Made by a program: the position numbers and the translations under genes. From contig NMRB01001526.1 of the NCBI GenBank assembly GCA_002633025.1, forward strand, positions 1 to 64,000: 64,000 bases of DNA, given 5' to 3'. The DNA comes from Notospermus geniculatus (lineage: Eukaryota; Nemertea; Pilidiophora; Heteronemertea; Lineidae). Below, piece after piece: positions 1-9,837 of the stretch. Positions within the stretch are counted from its first letter, which is position 1. The number at the start of each line of letters is the position of its first letter. The notes under the pieces were generated by a model, which was not told where the DNA came from, made no database searches, and worked only from the letters and a program-made list of their open reading frames with translations.

Positions 1-327
1 TTCAAGTTCGGATGATTTAATCCACGCTTAATCCATGATTAGTAAATCAAGGTTTAAGCCAAATTTTAAACCACTTTGGTGCATACGGGCCTGGAGGAAC
101 AAGACAGGATCTCTGAGAAGTTGGCGCAAGTCAGATTTCACAAGAGTCAATAAAAGTTGTCCTGTGCTGGTGTTAAATTATTCGAGAGAGCTTGCTTTTC
201 AAGTATATGTGTATATTTTAGGGTAAATCCAAAATTATAAAAGATGTCGACCGTTTTATATCTGTAACATTTTTTGAGCTCTTTCTTGAACAACAAAGAG
301 GTTTGAGCTAGTGTGCAGTACCTCGGA
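1..327. other. Unassigned A+T-rich sequence
   Basis: I see no repeat family shared with the rest of the window, no convincing exon and no RNA gene here. The short open frames are random in composition. Confidence 0.5.
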
Positions 328-495
328 ACCTGTATAGATGGCAGCACTTTAGCAGAACGATGAGCGTTCTTTCTACGTCTCTGATAGATAGATGGTAAAA
401 TAGATGGCAATACTTTTGTTGCAAGCATCTGCAATAGAGGTTTCAGCTTTGCTCTCCAGCCTCTACGAACCTGTATAGATGGCAGCACTTTCGCC

Positions 496-685
496 CACAG
501 GGACTTGAGGCATGCATGGCAGGGGTGGTGGGTGTTTCCGAGGTCCAAAAGCACCCCACAGACAGTGCCCTGACCCCTGGCGTAAAATACCCCAGAAATA
601 TATATTTCTGGGGTAGGGTTAGGGTTAGGGTTAACCCAAACCCTAACCCTAACCACCCCTGCCATGCATGCCTCAAGTCCCTGTG
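496..685. mobile_element. hAT-like MITE carrying inverted TTAGGG repeats
   Basis: A 190-bp element with terminal inverted repeats of about 34 bp beginning CACAGGGACTTGAGGCATGC, perfect on both ends. It is flanked by an exact 8-bp duplication CTTTCGCC (488-495 and 686-693). The interior has a second palindrome (ACCCCAGAAATA, 589-614), and next to it about three TTAGGG units (613-633) facing about three CCCTAA units (639-654). An 8-bp duplication and a CA(N)GGG end are hAT features. It has no coding capacity. Confidence 0.85.
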
Positions 686-761
686 CTTTCGCCCAACATG
701 GGTGGTTTCCTTCGACGGCTCTGATTGATACATGTATATGGCGATACTGTTGTTCTAAGCT

Positions 762-1355
762 GGAGGAGCCACGGTGGTGTAGTGATTCGGGTCTCCGACT
801 AGCGGTCAAAGGGTCCCGGTGTAACGTTTTTCAGTGTTCCCCATCTGCGAGTGTTCCCCTGCTATTGTCTGACAGAATAAGCCGCGACTTGACAATAGGG
901 GACACACAGAGTAATGTATGGATCTATCTGCCAGTGTTTCCAGAAAAATGGGGGGGGGGGAACACTGACACACGGAAACACTGAAAAACTTTACACCGGG
1001 TTCGAATACCACTGGGCATGAGACTTTGGGCAAGTCTCTTTGCCTCACTGGCCTCTCTCCACCCAGGTGCATAAATGGATACTGGTCTGAAATGCTCGGA
1101 TTGTAGCGCTGAATGAGCAGCTCATCTCAGTTCTACTGAAAGGTTTCAGGATAGACTGGGGTTAAAGTGTAAAGTCGGATGACACCTCTACTGTTGTTGA
1201 TATCAGACTATAAACCCAAACTTTTGTTTCGCTGAATGAGCAGCTCATCTGAGTTCTACTGAAAGGTTTCAGGATAGACTGGGGTTAAAGTGTAAAGTCG
1301 GATGACACCTCTACCGTTGTTGATATCAGACTATAAACCCAAACTTTTACTTTAA
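762..1355 (+). mobile_element. SINE-A copy 1 (tRNA-derived), with nested MITE and duplicated 3' body
   Basis: The tRNA-like head begins GGAGCCACGGTGGTGTAGTG (A-box region) and has a B box GGTTCGAAT at about 999. Its body runs through GTGAGACTTTGGGCAAGTCT to a (TTTAAC)-type tail. A 176-bp MITE (820-995) splits the head just 5' of the B box. The last ~120 bp of the body (GCTGAATGAGCAGCTCATCT to the tail) are present twice in tandem (about 1108-1228 and 1231-1355). AAGCT flanks both ends (757-761, 1356-1360), a short target duplication in the host tandem repeat. Confidence 0.85.
820..995. mobile_element. CCGG-class MITE inserted at the SINE-A B box
   Basis: Ends are TGTAACGTTTTTCAGTGTTC and its complement, and the element is flanked on both sides by CCGG (816-819, 996-999). 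Removing one CCGG and the element restores the intact SINE string GGGTCCCGGGTTCGAA. It includes a poly-G run near 950. The same family recurs at 2411, 2586, 6001, 7763, 16593, 31617, 34377, 35046, 45719, 50251, 52976 and 53643. I cannot place it in a named superfamily. Confidence 0.85.
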
Positions 1356-1454
1356 AAGCTTCTGCACCAGATGTTTCAGTTTTGTTGTACAGCATCGCGC
1401 AACCTGTATAGATGGCAGCACTTTCGTGCAACATTGGTGGGCTCTGATAGATAG

Positions 1455-1735
1455 AAAAAGTTAAAATCAAAGTTTGGGTTTATGATATCAAAAATGGTAG
1501 AGGTTCTCATCCGACTTTACACTTTACCCACAGTCTGTCCTGAAACCTTTCAGTAGAACTCAGTTGAGCTGCTCATTCAGCGCTACAATCTGAGCATTTC
1601 CGACCGGTACCGACTGGGTGCGGAGAGGCCAGTAAGGCCAAGAGACTTGCCCAAAGTGTCACGCCACAGTGGGATTCGAATCTGGGACCATCAGACCGCT
1701 TGTTGGAGACCGAACCACTACATCGCCGTGGCCCC
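1455..1735 (-). mobile_element. SINE-A copy 2
   Basis: Reverse-strand copy: tail motif AGTTTGGGTTTATGATATC at the left, TGGGATTCGAATCTGGGAC (B box) near 1670 and CGCCGTGGCCCC at the right end. It is inserted in the ~120-bp tandem repeat between GATAGATAG and GATGATGATAC. Diverged from the other copies. Confidence 0.85.
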
Positions 1736-1956
1736 CGATGATGATACTTTTGTTCTGACCCTTGAAAAACCAAGAGAACAACTTGCCTGTGCAGTCTCAG
1801 AACCTGTGCAGATGGCGGCTAATGCACGGCATCGGCGGTTTCCCCCTACAGCTATACCCCGAGCTATACTGATGTTCTGACGCTCAGAACAATTACGGGT
1901 ACTTTCCCGTGGTGGCTTTGTCCTGTTTGAACCACATTGCTTCACCGCTCTGGCTG

Positions 1957-2240
1957 AAAGTTGGGGTTTATAGTCTGATATCAACAACGGTAGAGGTGTC
2001 ATCCGACTTTACACTTTAACCCCAGTCTATCCTGAAACATTTCAGTAGAACTCCGATGAACTGCTCATTCAGCGCTACAATATGAGCATTTCCGACGGGT
2101 ACCCATTTATAGGCCTACACCTGGGTGGAGAGAGGCCAGTAAGGCAAAGGGACTTGCCCAAAGTCTCATGCCGCAGTGGGATTCGAACCCGGGACCCTCT
2201 GACAGCTCGTCGGATACCCGAACCACTACACCACCAGGGC
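1957..2240 (-). mobile_element. SINE-A copy 3
   Basis: Reverse-strand, almost full length from GGGTTTATAGTCTGATATCA to the head complement CCACTACACCACC. The B box complement GGGATTCGAACCCGGGACC is intact near 2177. The 5' end of the SINE abuts a separate MITE at 2241. Confidence 0.9.
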
Positions 2241-2361
2241 CGACCGCCAAGAAACTCCGTTAGCACTAACAGGGCCTAACAGAGAGGTATGCAATGGCTT
2301 TTACCATTACAGAATTTCTCTGTTAGGCCCTGTTAGTGCTATCGTAGTTTCGTGGCGGTCG
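2241..2361. mobile_element. Foldback MITE, CGACCGCC ends
   Basis: A 121-bp hairpin-forming element. CGACCGCCAAGAAAC at the left pairs with GTTTCGTGGCGGTCG at the right, and an inner arm TTAGCACTAACAGGGCCTAA pairs with its complement. Only about 30 bp separate the arms. Confidence 0.75.
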
Positions 2362-2410
2362 CCCCTGGATGTCAAAGGAATGATAGTCCCTCATCGAACA
2401 ATAGAACAGG

Positions 2411-2580
2411 CGTAAAATTTTTCACTGCCCCCGTTTACCAATGCCCCCCAACAAAAGATTGACGGGTTAAACCGCAACGTAACAATGGGGGAGGCACTGA
2501 TAAACACATCTTCCTGATTTAGAGTGTCCGCCACACAATAAAGAGGGCACTATTATACGAGAGGCATTCTCATTCCCTGC
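2411..2580. mobile_element. CCGG-class MITE, 'GCCCCC' subfamily
   Basis: Starts CGTAAAATTTTTCACTGCCC and ends in a GGCATTCTCATTCCCTGCA region. It is the same subfamily as 53643-53808 and the reversed 7763-7909, sharing ACCAATGCC, GACGG.TTAA.CCGCAACGT and GTGTCCGCC in order. It lies immediately 5' of another element of the same class. Confidence 0.7.
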
Positions 2581-2671
2581 ACCGGTGTAATATCTCTCAG
2601 TGTTTCTGTACGTGAATGTCCCCCCTCATTGTCCTACCCTATTGAACAGCCATTGTCTCTCCAGCTGTCTA

Positions 2672-2867
2672 TAGAGGCCTTGCAAATGACGTCACAAGCC
2701 GCCATGCTGGGGGGCACATACTGCAGAGGCGCAGCGAAATGTCCCAATGACGTTACGTCAAACACTGGCGTCGCGCACTTCACGCAGGCCACGTCACGGT
2801 CAGCTCACACCTCTGCCCACTTGCCCCTCAGCATGGCCGCCAGGATGACGTCATTGCAAGGCCTCTA
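2672..2867. mobile_element. Foldback MITE with terminal TGACGTCA
   Basis: Inverted ends TAGAGGCCTTGCAAATGACG and its near-exact complement, each followed by GCC.CCATGCTG and GGGGCA. The termini include TGACGTCA, the cyclic-AMP response element core, in each arm. TA sits at both borders, as expected of a Tc1/mariner-type target, but this is weak evidence. Confidence 0.75.
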
Positions 2868-2878
2868 TTGTCACTACG

Positions 2879-3169
2879 AGGAGCCACGGTGGTGTAGTGG
2901 TTCGGGCCTCCGATTAGCGGTCAGAGGGTCCCCGGTTCGAATCCCACTGGGCGTGAGACTTTGGGCAAGTCTCTTTGCCTCACTGGCCTCTCTCCACCCA
3001 GGTGTATAAATGGGTACCGGTCGGAAATGCTCAGATTGTAGCGCTGAATGAGCAGCTCATCTGAGTTCTACTGAAAGGTTTCAGGATAGACTGGGGTTAA
3101 AGTGTAAAGTCGGATGACACCTCTACCGTTGTTGATATCAGACTATAAACCCAAAATTTACTTTTTTTA
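2879..3169 (+). mobile_element. SINE-A copy 4
   Basis: Full-length head GGAGCCACGGTGGTGTAGTG, B box CGGTTCGAATCCC near 2932, body and tail ending AAACCCAAAATTTACTTT. It is nested inside the CCGG-class MITE 2586-3225, and the B box target is still unoccupied here. Confidence 0.9.
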
Positions 3170-3464
3170 CGTTCCCAGTACAAAGAGGGAAACGCTGAAA
3201 ACGGGGAACATCGGCAGACGTTACACCGGTGTAACAGTACTGAGTATCGTCTGTAAAAAGCTCCGTCATATGATTTTTTTCAGAAAGCAGTTCTTCACAG
3301 CAATCCTTTGAGTGTGGTGGCTATCTGAAGTAAGGAACAAGACTTTCAAGAATGGAGGCTCACCGAAGAAAAAGACTCGTGGCTGTGGTAATCCCAAGGA
3401 TGGGCCTGGTAATAATTTACTCGGATTCCAAACTCACTAAATACCAAACAATGGTGCTATCTCC

Positions 3465-3710
3465 TGGTGTTGGGGTGGCGCAGTGAAACAGTCGCGCCTG
3501 CCCCCAATGAGGTCGCGGGTTCGATGCAACAGCTTTATGTGGTAGAGAGATAGATATTGGTCTGTCCTCGACATTGTAGGTTATAGGGCTCCGGTTTCCT
3601 CCTACATATCAGAATATAGCCCAGTATTATTTGATGAGTAGCTATAACACACCGAGTTGGCGCTTGCACTCCTGAAATAATAGCCTATATTTGTAAAAAT
3701 CTCTAGTGTG
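3465..3710 (+). mobile_element. SINE-C (tRNA-derived)
   Basis: The head TTGGGGTGGCGCAGTGAAACA followed by GAGGTCGCGGGTTCGATGC (B box) is tRNA-like. The body has CTCGACATTGTAGGTT and CTCCGGTTTCCTCCTACATA, and the end is A-rich. The same body occurs in reverse at 42320-42557 (with a clean target duplication) and, diverged, at 15775-15900. Confidence 0.75.
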
Positions 3711-3935
3711 TGCTCAATAAGGATTACTAATATTAGCGAGGTTTAGCATCTTTCCGACTCAGGTTTGAAAGGAATCCAAGTCCCCCGGAATCAAAGTCCG
3801 GTCTTATTGTTCACCGTGGGATTAGAAGATGGCTAGAGAGACCACGACCATTCGAATATAACCTTACAATACATGTAGCGGGGTATTGTTTGGCCTATGT
3901 GCATTCCTAGGACGCTGATTCCTGCCACACCTGTT

Positions 3936-4270
3936 TCAACTACCAGAATTATTGCAGTCCGCTGTTAGTAGACATCCTTGATAAAAACGATCTGATAGAC
4001 GTTTGCAAATCGTAAAAAGCCATATCTTTGTGACAGAATAGTTTTGATTCGTAATCGGATGTGCACATAAATCGCATATATTATAGTCGTATTTCAAGTC
4101 GTAACGACTAGTATTACGACCTCAATATTCATTATTTATCTACACTTCGATTTATAAGGCCAATTTTTTCTGCCTTCAATTAGTGTTTGACGAATATTGA
4201 AAACGTCTATCAAATCGTTTTTATCAAGGATGTCCATAGCGGACTGCAATATATTCATTCTCGTAGTTGA
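3936..4270. mobile_element. Foldback element, ~335 bp
   Basis: The left arm (TCAACTACCAGAAT, then TTGCAGTCCGCT, then GACATCCTTGATAAAAACGA) is repeated as complement at 4197-4270. Arms are about 75 bp and the interior is A+T-rich. The minus-strand open frame across the right arm is an arm translation, not a gene. Confidence 0.75.
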
Positions 4271-4689
4271 AGTCGGAGTCGGAAAGGTGCTCAACCTCGC
4301 TAGTATCACAGATTCCACACCCCCTAATTGCCAAACAATATTGATAGATTTATGGCATCGGCCAGGGGGACCATCTTTGAAAAATGGCTTTTGGCCCATA
4401 TCTCATCAAGCAACTAGAATGTTTTGACCTCGAGATTGTATGTATTTAGGTAATCTGTATGCCTGCATCGAATTTTGACCCTTTTCGACTTCAAACGTGG
4501 TAATCGTTTGTCCTCCTGGACGTAAACGCAGGAATATTAACCGCGTGTGATGATCCTGCGGGTAAACGCCGCCGATCAAGGCAGCAAAACAATGCCCTTT
4601 CTAGGCCTTTCACCTGAGTAACTATGAATTTAAACTCTGATAAGCTAAATAAAACACCCTTTTTGAATTCGTTAATTGCCCAGCAATAT

Positions 4690-4817
4690 CTATGGCCGGC
4701 GTATTTAGAATGTTCCTCAACGTAAAGGAGTTCCTCAAGGCTGTTGTTCTCAACAGGAGAACAATAGCCTTGAGGAACTCCTTTACGTTGAGGAGCATTC
4801 TAAAATACGGGCCATAG
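4690..4817. repeat. Near-perfect 128-bp hairpin
   Basis: CTATGGCC, CGTATTT.AGAATG and TCCTCAACGTAAAGGAGTTC on the left are complemented on the right, leaving a loop of about 5 nt (AACAG). Its GGCC.CGTATT ends relate it to the GGCCCGTATTC MITE group. Stem length and divergence fit a foldback transposon better than a microRNA precursor. Confidence 0.75.
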
Positions 4818-5044
4818 AGTTATCGTATTCATTTATGACATCGTCGGATAATCTCTGGTAGTAATTGCCAACTAATGATTATTATCGACACCACACTCAC
4901 TAATTGCCAAACAATATGGATAATACCCTATTCATCTGACATCGGTTAGATAATCTTTAGTGTGTGCACACTAATCCAAACAATATGGATAATACCCTAT
5001 TCATATGACCTCAAGAAATATAGCACAAAGGCGACATACAAATA

Positions 5045-5218
5045 TGATATAAAAGCAGAGGTCGTCCTCCAGCGTTTTTTGCAAATTTTCGGCCCCTTCA
5101 GGCAGGCACTTTCTTGAAAGGGGCAGGCACTTTCAAGAAAGTGCCCGCCTGAAGAACAGCCCGGTTGGGGTCGAAAATTTGCAAAAAACGCTGGAGGACG
5201 ACCTCTGCTTTTATATCA
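5045..5218. mobile_element. Long-stem hairpin of the GACCCC family
   Basis: Arms begin TGATATAAAAGCAGAGGTCG and run perfectly for about 47 bp to GCAAATTTTCG. The core holds a second palindrome around GGCAGGCACTTTC and CGGTTGGGGTCGAAAATTTG. That core is shared with hairpins at 20504, 51668 and, partly, 43255 and 50050. It sits within the ~105-bp satellite. Confidence 0.8.
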
Positions 5219-5553
5219 TTCATACACTGTATGACATCGGTTAGATAATCTTTAGTGTGTGCACACTAATAGTTATTATAGATTCCACACTCACTAATTG
5301 CGAAACAATTTCGAAAAACTTGCCCTATTCATTTAAATCGGTCGTATCACCTCTAGTGTGTGCACACGAATGGTTACTATGGATGCCACACTCACTAAAC
5401 AACCCAAACCGTTCCAAACAATATCGCTATCCTATCAAATCTATTTTTGGTCCCATTCATTTCATGGCATTGGTCAGATGATCTCCAGTGCGTGTAATTG
5501 TTTTCGGAATGTCAAAAATCTATAGGGTCACCTTTAGTTTCCAAAAACACTGT

Positions 5554-5774
5554 GGGCCGTACTCTAGAAGCTTCCTTAACTCTAAGGTTTACCTTAGCTA
5601 TTGTTTGCAGGGCAGAAAACAAAAGCTATAAAGTGGACCTTAGACTGTTATCTAGAATACGGGCCTGGATCCATATTCATAAACACACTTAGGTCAAAAG
5701 GTGATACTTATCTTTTGTGTTGAACAAAGGATAGTATCACACTTACACTTCAGTAGTTTTATGAATATGGGCCC
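5554..5774. mobile_element. Two abutting GGCC-ended MITEs
   Basis: 5554-5665 has ends GGGCCGTACTCTAGAAGCTT and CTAGAATACGGGCC (same family as 25808-25930). Immediately after it, 5667-5774 has ends TCCATATTCATAAA and TTTATGAATATGGGCCC with inner GTGATACTTATC and GATAGTATCAC (same family as 9987, 26771 and 26899). Both form hairpins. Confidence 0.75.
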
Positions 5775-6000
5775 TGAGACTGATTCATTCGGACTTTTTG
5801 ACCACTCCACTACCGTTTGAACAAATTTGTGCCGTAGACCCTCTAAAAAAGGAAGTCTAGATGGCCAGGTATGTTACCGGTGTATAGCTATCATGGAGTG
5901 AACCCTAATTCCACGTGAACTGCCAAAAGTAGGCCTACATGAACTACACGTGACTGTTGTGATGGGAAAAATTCTCTGATTTGTATGGGATTCGTACTGG

Positions 6001-6154
6001 TGTAACATTTGCCATTGTTTCCGATGTCAATTTCTCTTATCGTTTAGAAAACGCTGGCAGATAGATAACATGTTGCTGTTTGTCCCTTCTTATTATCTTG
6101 CAGCTTATTCCGTCGGGGAACACTCATAGATGAGGAACATTCAGAAACGTTACA
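6001..6154. mobile_element. CCGG-class MITE
   Basis: Starts TGTAACATTTGCCATTGTTT and ends GGAACATTCAGAAACGTTACA. The flanks are CTGG at the left and CCGG at the right, a one-base variant of the family's target duplication. Interior CTTATTCCGTC.GGGAACACTC matches 50251-50415. Confidence 0.75.
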
Positions 6155-6189
6155 CCGGCCATCATCCAAGAATGTCTCCGCAATTGAGG

Positions 6190-6490
6190 GAAAGGGTAAA
6201 GTTAAAAGTAAAGGTTTGGGTTTAAAGTCTGATATCAACAACGGTAGAGTTGTCATTCGACTTAACACTTTAACCCCAGTCTATCCTGAAACCTTTCAGT
6301 AGAACTCAAATGAGCTGCTCATTCAGCGCTACAATCTGAGCATTTCCGACCGGTACCCATTTATACACCTGGGTGGAGAGAGGCCAGTGAGGCAAAGAGA
6401 CTTGCCCAAAGTCTCACGCCCAGTGGGATTCGAACCCGGGGCCTTCTGACCGCTAGTCGGAGACCCGAACCAGTACACCGCCGTGGCTCC
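6190..6490 (-). mobile_element. SINE-A copy 5
   Basis: Full-length reverse copy: tail GGTTTGGGTTTAAAGTCTG, body, B box complement GGGATTCGAACCCGGGGCC near 6425, head CGCCGTGGCTCC. A single N at 6511 lies just beyond its 5' end. Confidence 0.9.
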
Positions 6491-6511
6491 CAATATTGCT
6501 CGTCAATGCAN

Positions 6512-7760
6512 AGTAAAGGTGTGTTTTTCAACGTTCTCGTTGGTAATAAATATTTGCGGTTTTGCAATAAAATAGCCTACAAATTCATCTTGAGATTTGA
6601 GAAAAAATATTCTCGCAGACACCACGTGCTCAATGAAATTATTCTAATCGACCCCCGGCGCGTATTTCAGCCAATCAGAGAGCAGCTACATCTTCATATT
6701 TTTGCATCGGATTCAGACATTGGTATTGTCTGCCTCAGACGGGTTGCAGACGACGGGAAGATTTGTGGGTCAGGGGCCCATTTGGGGTGCTCGGAATGCA
6801 GGGTCTTAAAAAGGAGGGATAGATGGACTCCTGTAGAAAAATCTATGAATGAATTTTGACAGAAATAGTCAGAAAGTAGAAATCCCGGATGGAAATTTTC
6901 CCGCCAAAAAGCAGACCAGGCTGTCGTCTGTCGAATCCGCTGAGGAGGTGCCTTCGAGCAATAGGGTGATCGCCATCTTAAAAAATGTGAGAAATTATTT
7001 GAATATGAAAGGTTTTTATAATTCCTGCAGTATTTAATCAGACTTTTAGCCAAGAAAATGATATTATCGCTAAAAAACACTAAGCAAAATTTTAAAGTGA
7101 TTTACGAAATTTTTATCAATCAACTGTAGATGTTCTCGGTCAATTTTGAAGGTGGGTGTGACCAACATTGGTCTGGTTTTCGACAATGGCCCACGTGACT
7201 ATGACGGTGACTGCGGACAATACGTATTAATGGTTACAATTGGTCAATGTGTTACAACTTTAAATAAAATTTGTCAAGAGATTTTATACTGTTTGATTGA
7301 TTCTCGCTTTGCCCTTGAAGGTATATTTCACGGCCCTTGATATGTTATAAAAAGTCGAATGATATTTGAATAAGTGCCAGGATTATGTAGACGAGATTTT
7401 GGTAATGTGAAAGAAGTAACATGAGGACTTTTTCAAATGAAATTAAAGACCCCATCACCTGTTGAGTGCAGATTCACTCCCAGTCGATGATTTACCAGCA
7501 GTTGAAATATCTAGGCCTATTTGTCCGCCAAACGCGGTAGAAAATATTCCAACTGATATTTTGGAAAGTTTTATTTAGGGCTTGTCGCTAAATCCAAGTA
7601 GGCCTAAGCCTTAGTTGATCATACTCAGAAAGTTACTTGATGAAAAATTTTAATTGAACATCGGGGATAGCCAGAATCCGGTCCCAGAACAACAAGTAAA
7701 TACCGGGCACTTTGAAAAAATCGGAAAATATCCTCTTGTACAAAGTCAGATAGGCCTACA
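6512..7760. other. Unassigned, low-repeat sequence
   Basis: No family shared with the rest of the window and no frame that looks coding. The overlapping plus (6506-6859) and minus (6694-7080) open frames have no recognisable domain and no good splice context. Confidence 0.4.
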
Positions 7761-7762
7761 GG

Positions 7763-7909
7763 TGTAATGACTGATAATGTCCGTATGTCAGTACCTACTT
7801 TATTCACTCAAAAACTGGGAGACATGTTCATTAGTGCCTTCTTCCCATGGCCTTTTCCGTCAATTTTGTTGGGAGGCATCGGCAAACGGGCGCAATGAAA
7901 AATATTACA
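7763..7909 (-). mobile_element. CCGG-class MITE, GCCCCC subfamily, reversed
   Basis: Left end TGTAATGACTG, right end TTGGGAGGCATCGGCAAACG to ATATTACA. The flanks are CAGG (7759-7762) and CCGG (7910-7913). Read in reverse it matches 53643-53808. Confidence 0.7.
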
Positions 7910-7919
7910 CCGGTAGGCC

Positions 7920-9835
7920 CTACCAATGATTACCAATTACAAGAATTTTCTGACAGCGTTTTTACTGATAATTTTTTTCGTCAAGGACCCAGCATCGGCC
8001 GATCAAAACACAAACGGTGAGTATTCATAATATAAAATCTCCCCTCATAGACTTTATCTAAATTTTCCGTCTCACTGAATGACGACTGGCTTTGGCGAAA
8101 TTGACTGAAATTGGCGTCGATAATCTCAGTTCGATTATAACTTAGGCCTGTTGTATGGGATCTATTCCTAACATGCCCCAAATTCAGTAGGCCTAGCCCT
8201 TGGATACATCCGAGGAGCCCTCGTGGGGTTTCCAGGCCGAACCCAGCATCAACTTGATTAGATCCTGTCCGAACTGGCTGCAGGAATTAGCCGGCCGGTC
8301 AATTATATAGGCCTACTTTGACAAATGAAGGCCTATAACGTTCAATGTGGTCGGTAGATTCAGCCTAAATCTCGAATGGCCCACCACACGTAGGCCTATA
8401 AGCCTAGCACATCTACGGTATTTATCAAATTTTGATGTAAGAAGGCGATCGCCTTGTTCATGCAATGCATCCGCTCCCGGTAGCCAAGGAAACGGTCTCG
8501 CGCAAACAACGACGGTAACACTCGCAGCGCCATTTTTAGTGAGAAATCGAGATGATTTTTGCATCAAATTCGTGAAAAAGGTCATCATGCAAGAAAACAA
8601 TCACGGCGAATAAGAGTCTGAGCGGTGAGTAGATTTTATAGATCTCAAATTTCTCTTGGGTATGCAGATATCATGCAAACGTTGTGTATAAATGTGAAAA
8701 TTGGTCGACGCGAATTTCGTCGACTGCGCTTTGACGCGATATCAGATACATTGTATAGGCTTAATATAGGCCTTAGTACATGTGGGCCACATCAAGGATG
8801 CGGTCGAGTTTCAGAACCTACGGGGGTGTTGGCATCATATGCCTAGGTTAGGCCTCCGCCCATGAAGTTCGACCGCTTGCCGGTGGCCTCAAATTCACGC
8901 CATGACATGCATGACGCCAAGATGTCAAATTTGACAGTTTGAGTGTTTTCAGCGACCCACAGTTTATGAGCTGGTGCAGGCGTGCCGACATCATAGGCCT
9001 AGTCAAAACCTTCNCCCCCCCCCCGTTGTTCAAAGCTATTGACGTAGGCCTAATATTTGATCATGGTGTAAATTCCTTACTGTCAGCCCTTGAACATTGA
9101 AACCGAAATAGCACCCTAGGCCCAACTGCTTCGACCCCCCAAACCACAAGTAGGCTTGTGCTACAACATCAGGAAATCAATAATAGTTTCAGTCACAGTG
9201 AGACTTATTGAAGAACCACTTAGGGAGGCTTACTAGGCCTATAGGCCTTCATTTTGCCTATACATGTAGGTCCAATAAGCCTACTTATTTCTTGAACACG
9301 GCTACATTACTTGTAGGCCTACATGACATCTTTGTTTTTTTTCAGTAAAATATTGATTCTGACTCCCATGCAATTTACGAGAAAGGTAGTGTCCTTCATT
9401 TTGTCCTATACACATAGTCACAATATTTTGAAATTTTCATTCTTCTATTTTCCCGATGTAATGCAGTAGTTTTGCTTATTATTTGAAAAGTGTGAAATGT
9501 GATTGAAAATTTTTAGACTGAGTAGTCCTCCTCATTGATTTGGTGTTGCATAAAGAACAATACTGCATGGCCTAGAACTGAAAGTTCAGTCCAGTGATAA
9601 GGGTTCGGATTTTGTGCAAGCATTTTGAAACAAGACGTCATGCACACTTCAAAACACCCGACAGTTTTGAAAAACAGTGGGTGACTTTTAAGTTTGGTTC
9701 TGATTCGGTGCTAAAATACTAGGCCTAACACCAAACCTGAGTTAAACCAACTTTAAACTCAATCCATGGTGTTTGTGTTAACAATGGGTGTGAACACGAA
9801 AAACCCTGATCAAAATCCAGGTGCTATTTATTGTC
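7920..9835. other. Unassigned, low-repeat sequence rich in AGGCCT
   Basis: Mostly single-copy within the window, with many TAGGCCTA words and a poly-C run with an N at 9014. The only candidate coding element I would note is the minus-strand frame at 8396-8533. Confidence 0.4.
8396..8533 (-). CDS. Possible 45-codon frame or first exon, function unknown
   Basis: A short minus-strand frame starts at 8533 in a good initiation context (A at -3, G at +4) and reads MALRVLPSLFARDRFLGY in its first 18 codons. It stays open to a TAG at 8396-8398. The N-terminus is arginine-rich, without acids for the first 12 residues, and has alternating hydrophobics, which is what a mitochondrial targeting sequence looks like. 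The local sequence has more CpG than its surroundings. There is no obvious splice donor before the stop and no homology I recognise. It could be a first exon, a short gene or chance. Confidence 0.2.
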   Translation of the reverse strand: MALRVLPSLFARDRFLGYRERMHCMNKAIAFLHQNLINTVDVLGL

Positions 9836-9837
9836 CC

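Larger units (their letters stand above)
328..1860. repeat. Degenerate ~120-bp tandem repeat, split by insertions
   Basis: The phrase CCTGTATAGATGGCAGCACT recurs near 331, 472 and 1392, with a diverged copy near 1803. Each copy is followed by a GGTGG/CTCTGATAGATAG segment and then a TACTTTTGTT segment. Rejoining the units across the inserted elements (496-685, 762-1355, 1455-1735) gives about four consecutive copies, so the array predates those insertions and supplies their empty sites. Confidence 0.7.
2586..3225. mobile_element. CCGG-class MITE containing a second MITE and a SINE
   Basis: The outer element starts TGTAATATCTCTCAGTGTTT and ends GGGAACATCGGCAGACGTTACA, with exact CCGG on both sides (2582-2585, 3226-3229). 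Inside it are a TGACGTCA foldback (2672-2867) and a SINE-A (2879-3169). Without these the element would be about 150 bp, the normal length for the family. Confidence 0.8.
4297..5500. repeat. Degenerate ~105-bp satellite
   Basis: Recurring phrases are CACACTCACTAATTG.CAAAC, CCTATTCAT, GACATCGGTTAGATAATCT and TAGTGTGTGCACAC, seen near 4316, 4890, 4965, 5225-5290 and 5385-5490, with an outlier near 3430 and 3700. The array is split by hairpin elements at 4690-4817 and 5045-5218. Confidence 0.65.

Noticed and set aside
613-654. Chromosome-end fusion suggested by head-to-head telomere repeats
   Set aside because: The repeats are inside a 190-bp element with an intact 8-bp target duplication, so ordinary transposition explains them.
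147-809. The 220-codon minus frame at the left end
   Set aside because: It runs through a MITE, the telomere-like repeats and a tandem repeat; a repeat by-product.
4690-4817. microRNA precursor
   Set aside because: The stem is too long and too perfect, and its ends match a transposon family. The same applies to the hairpins at 45959 and 54733.
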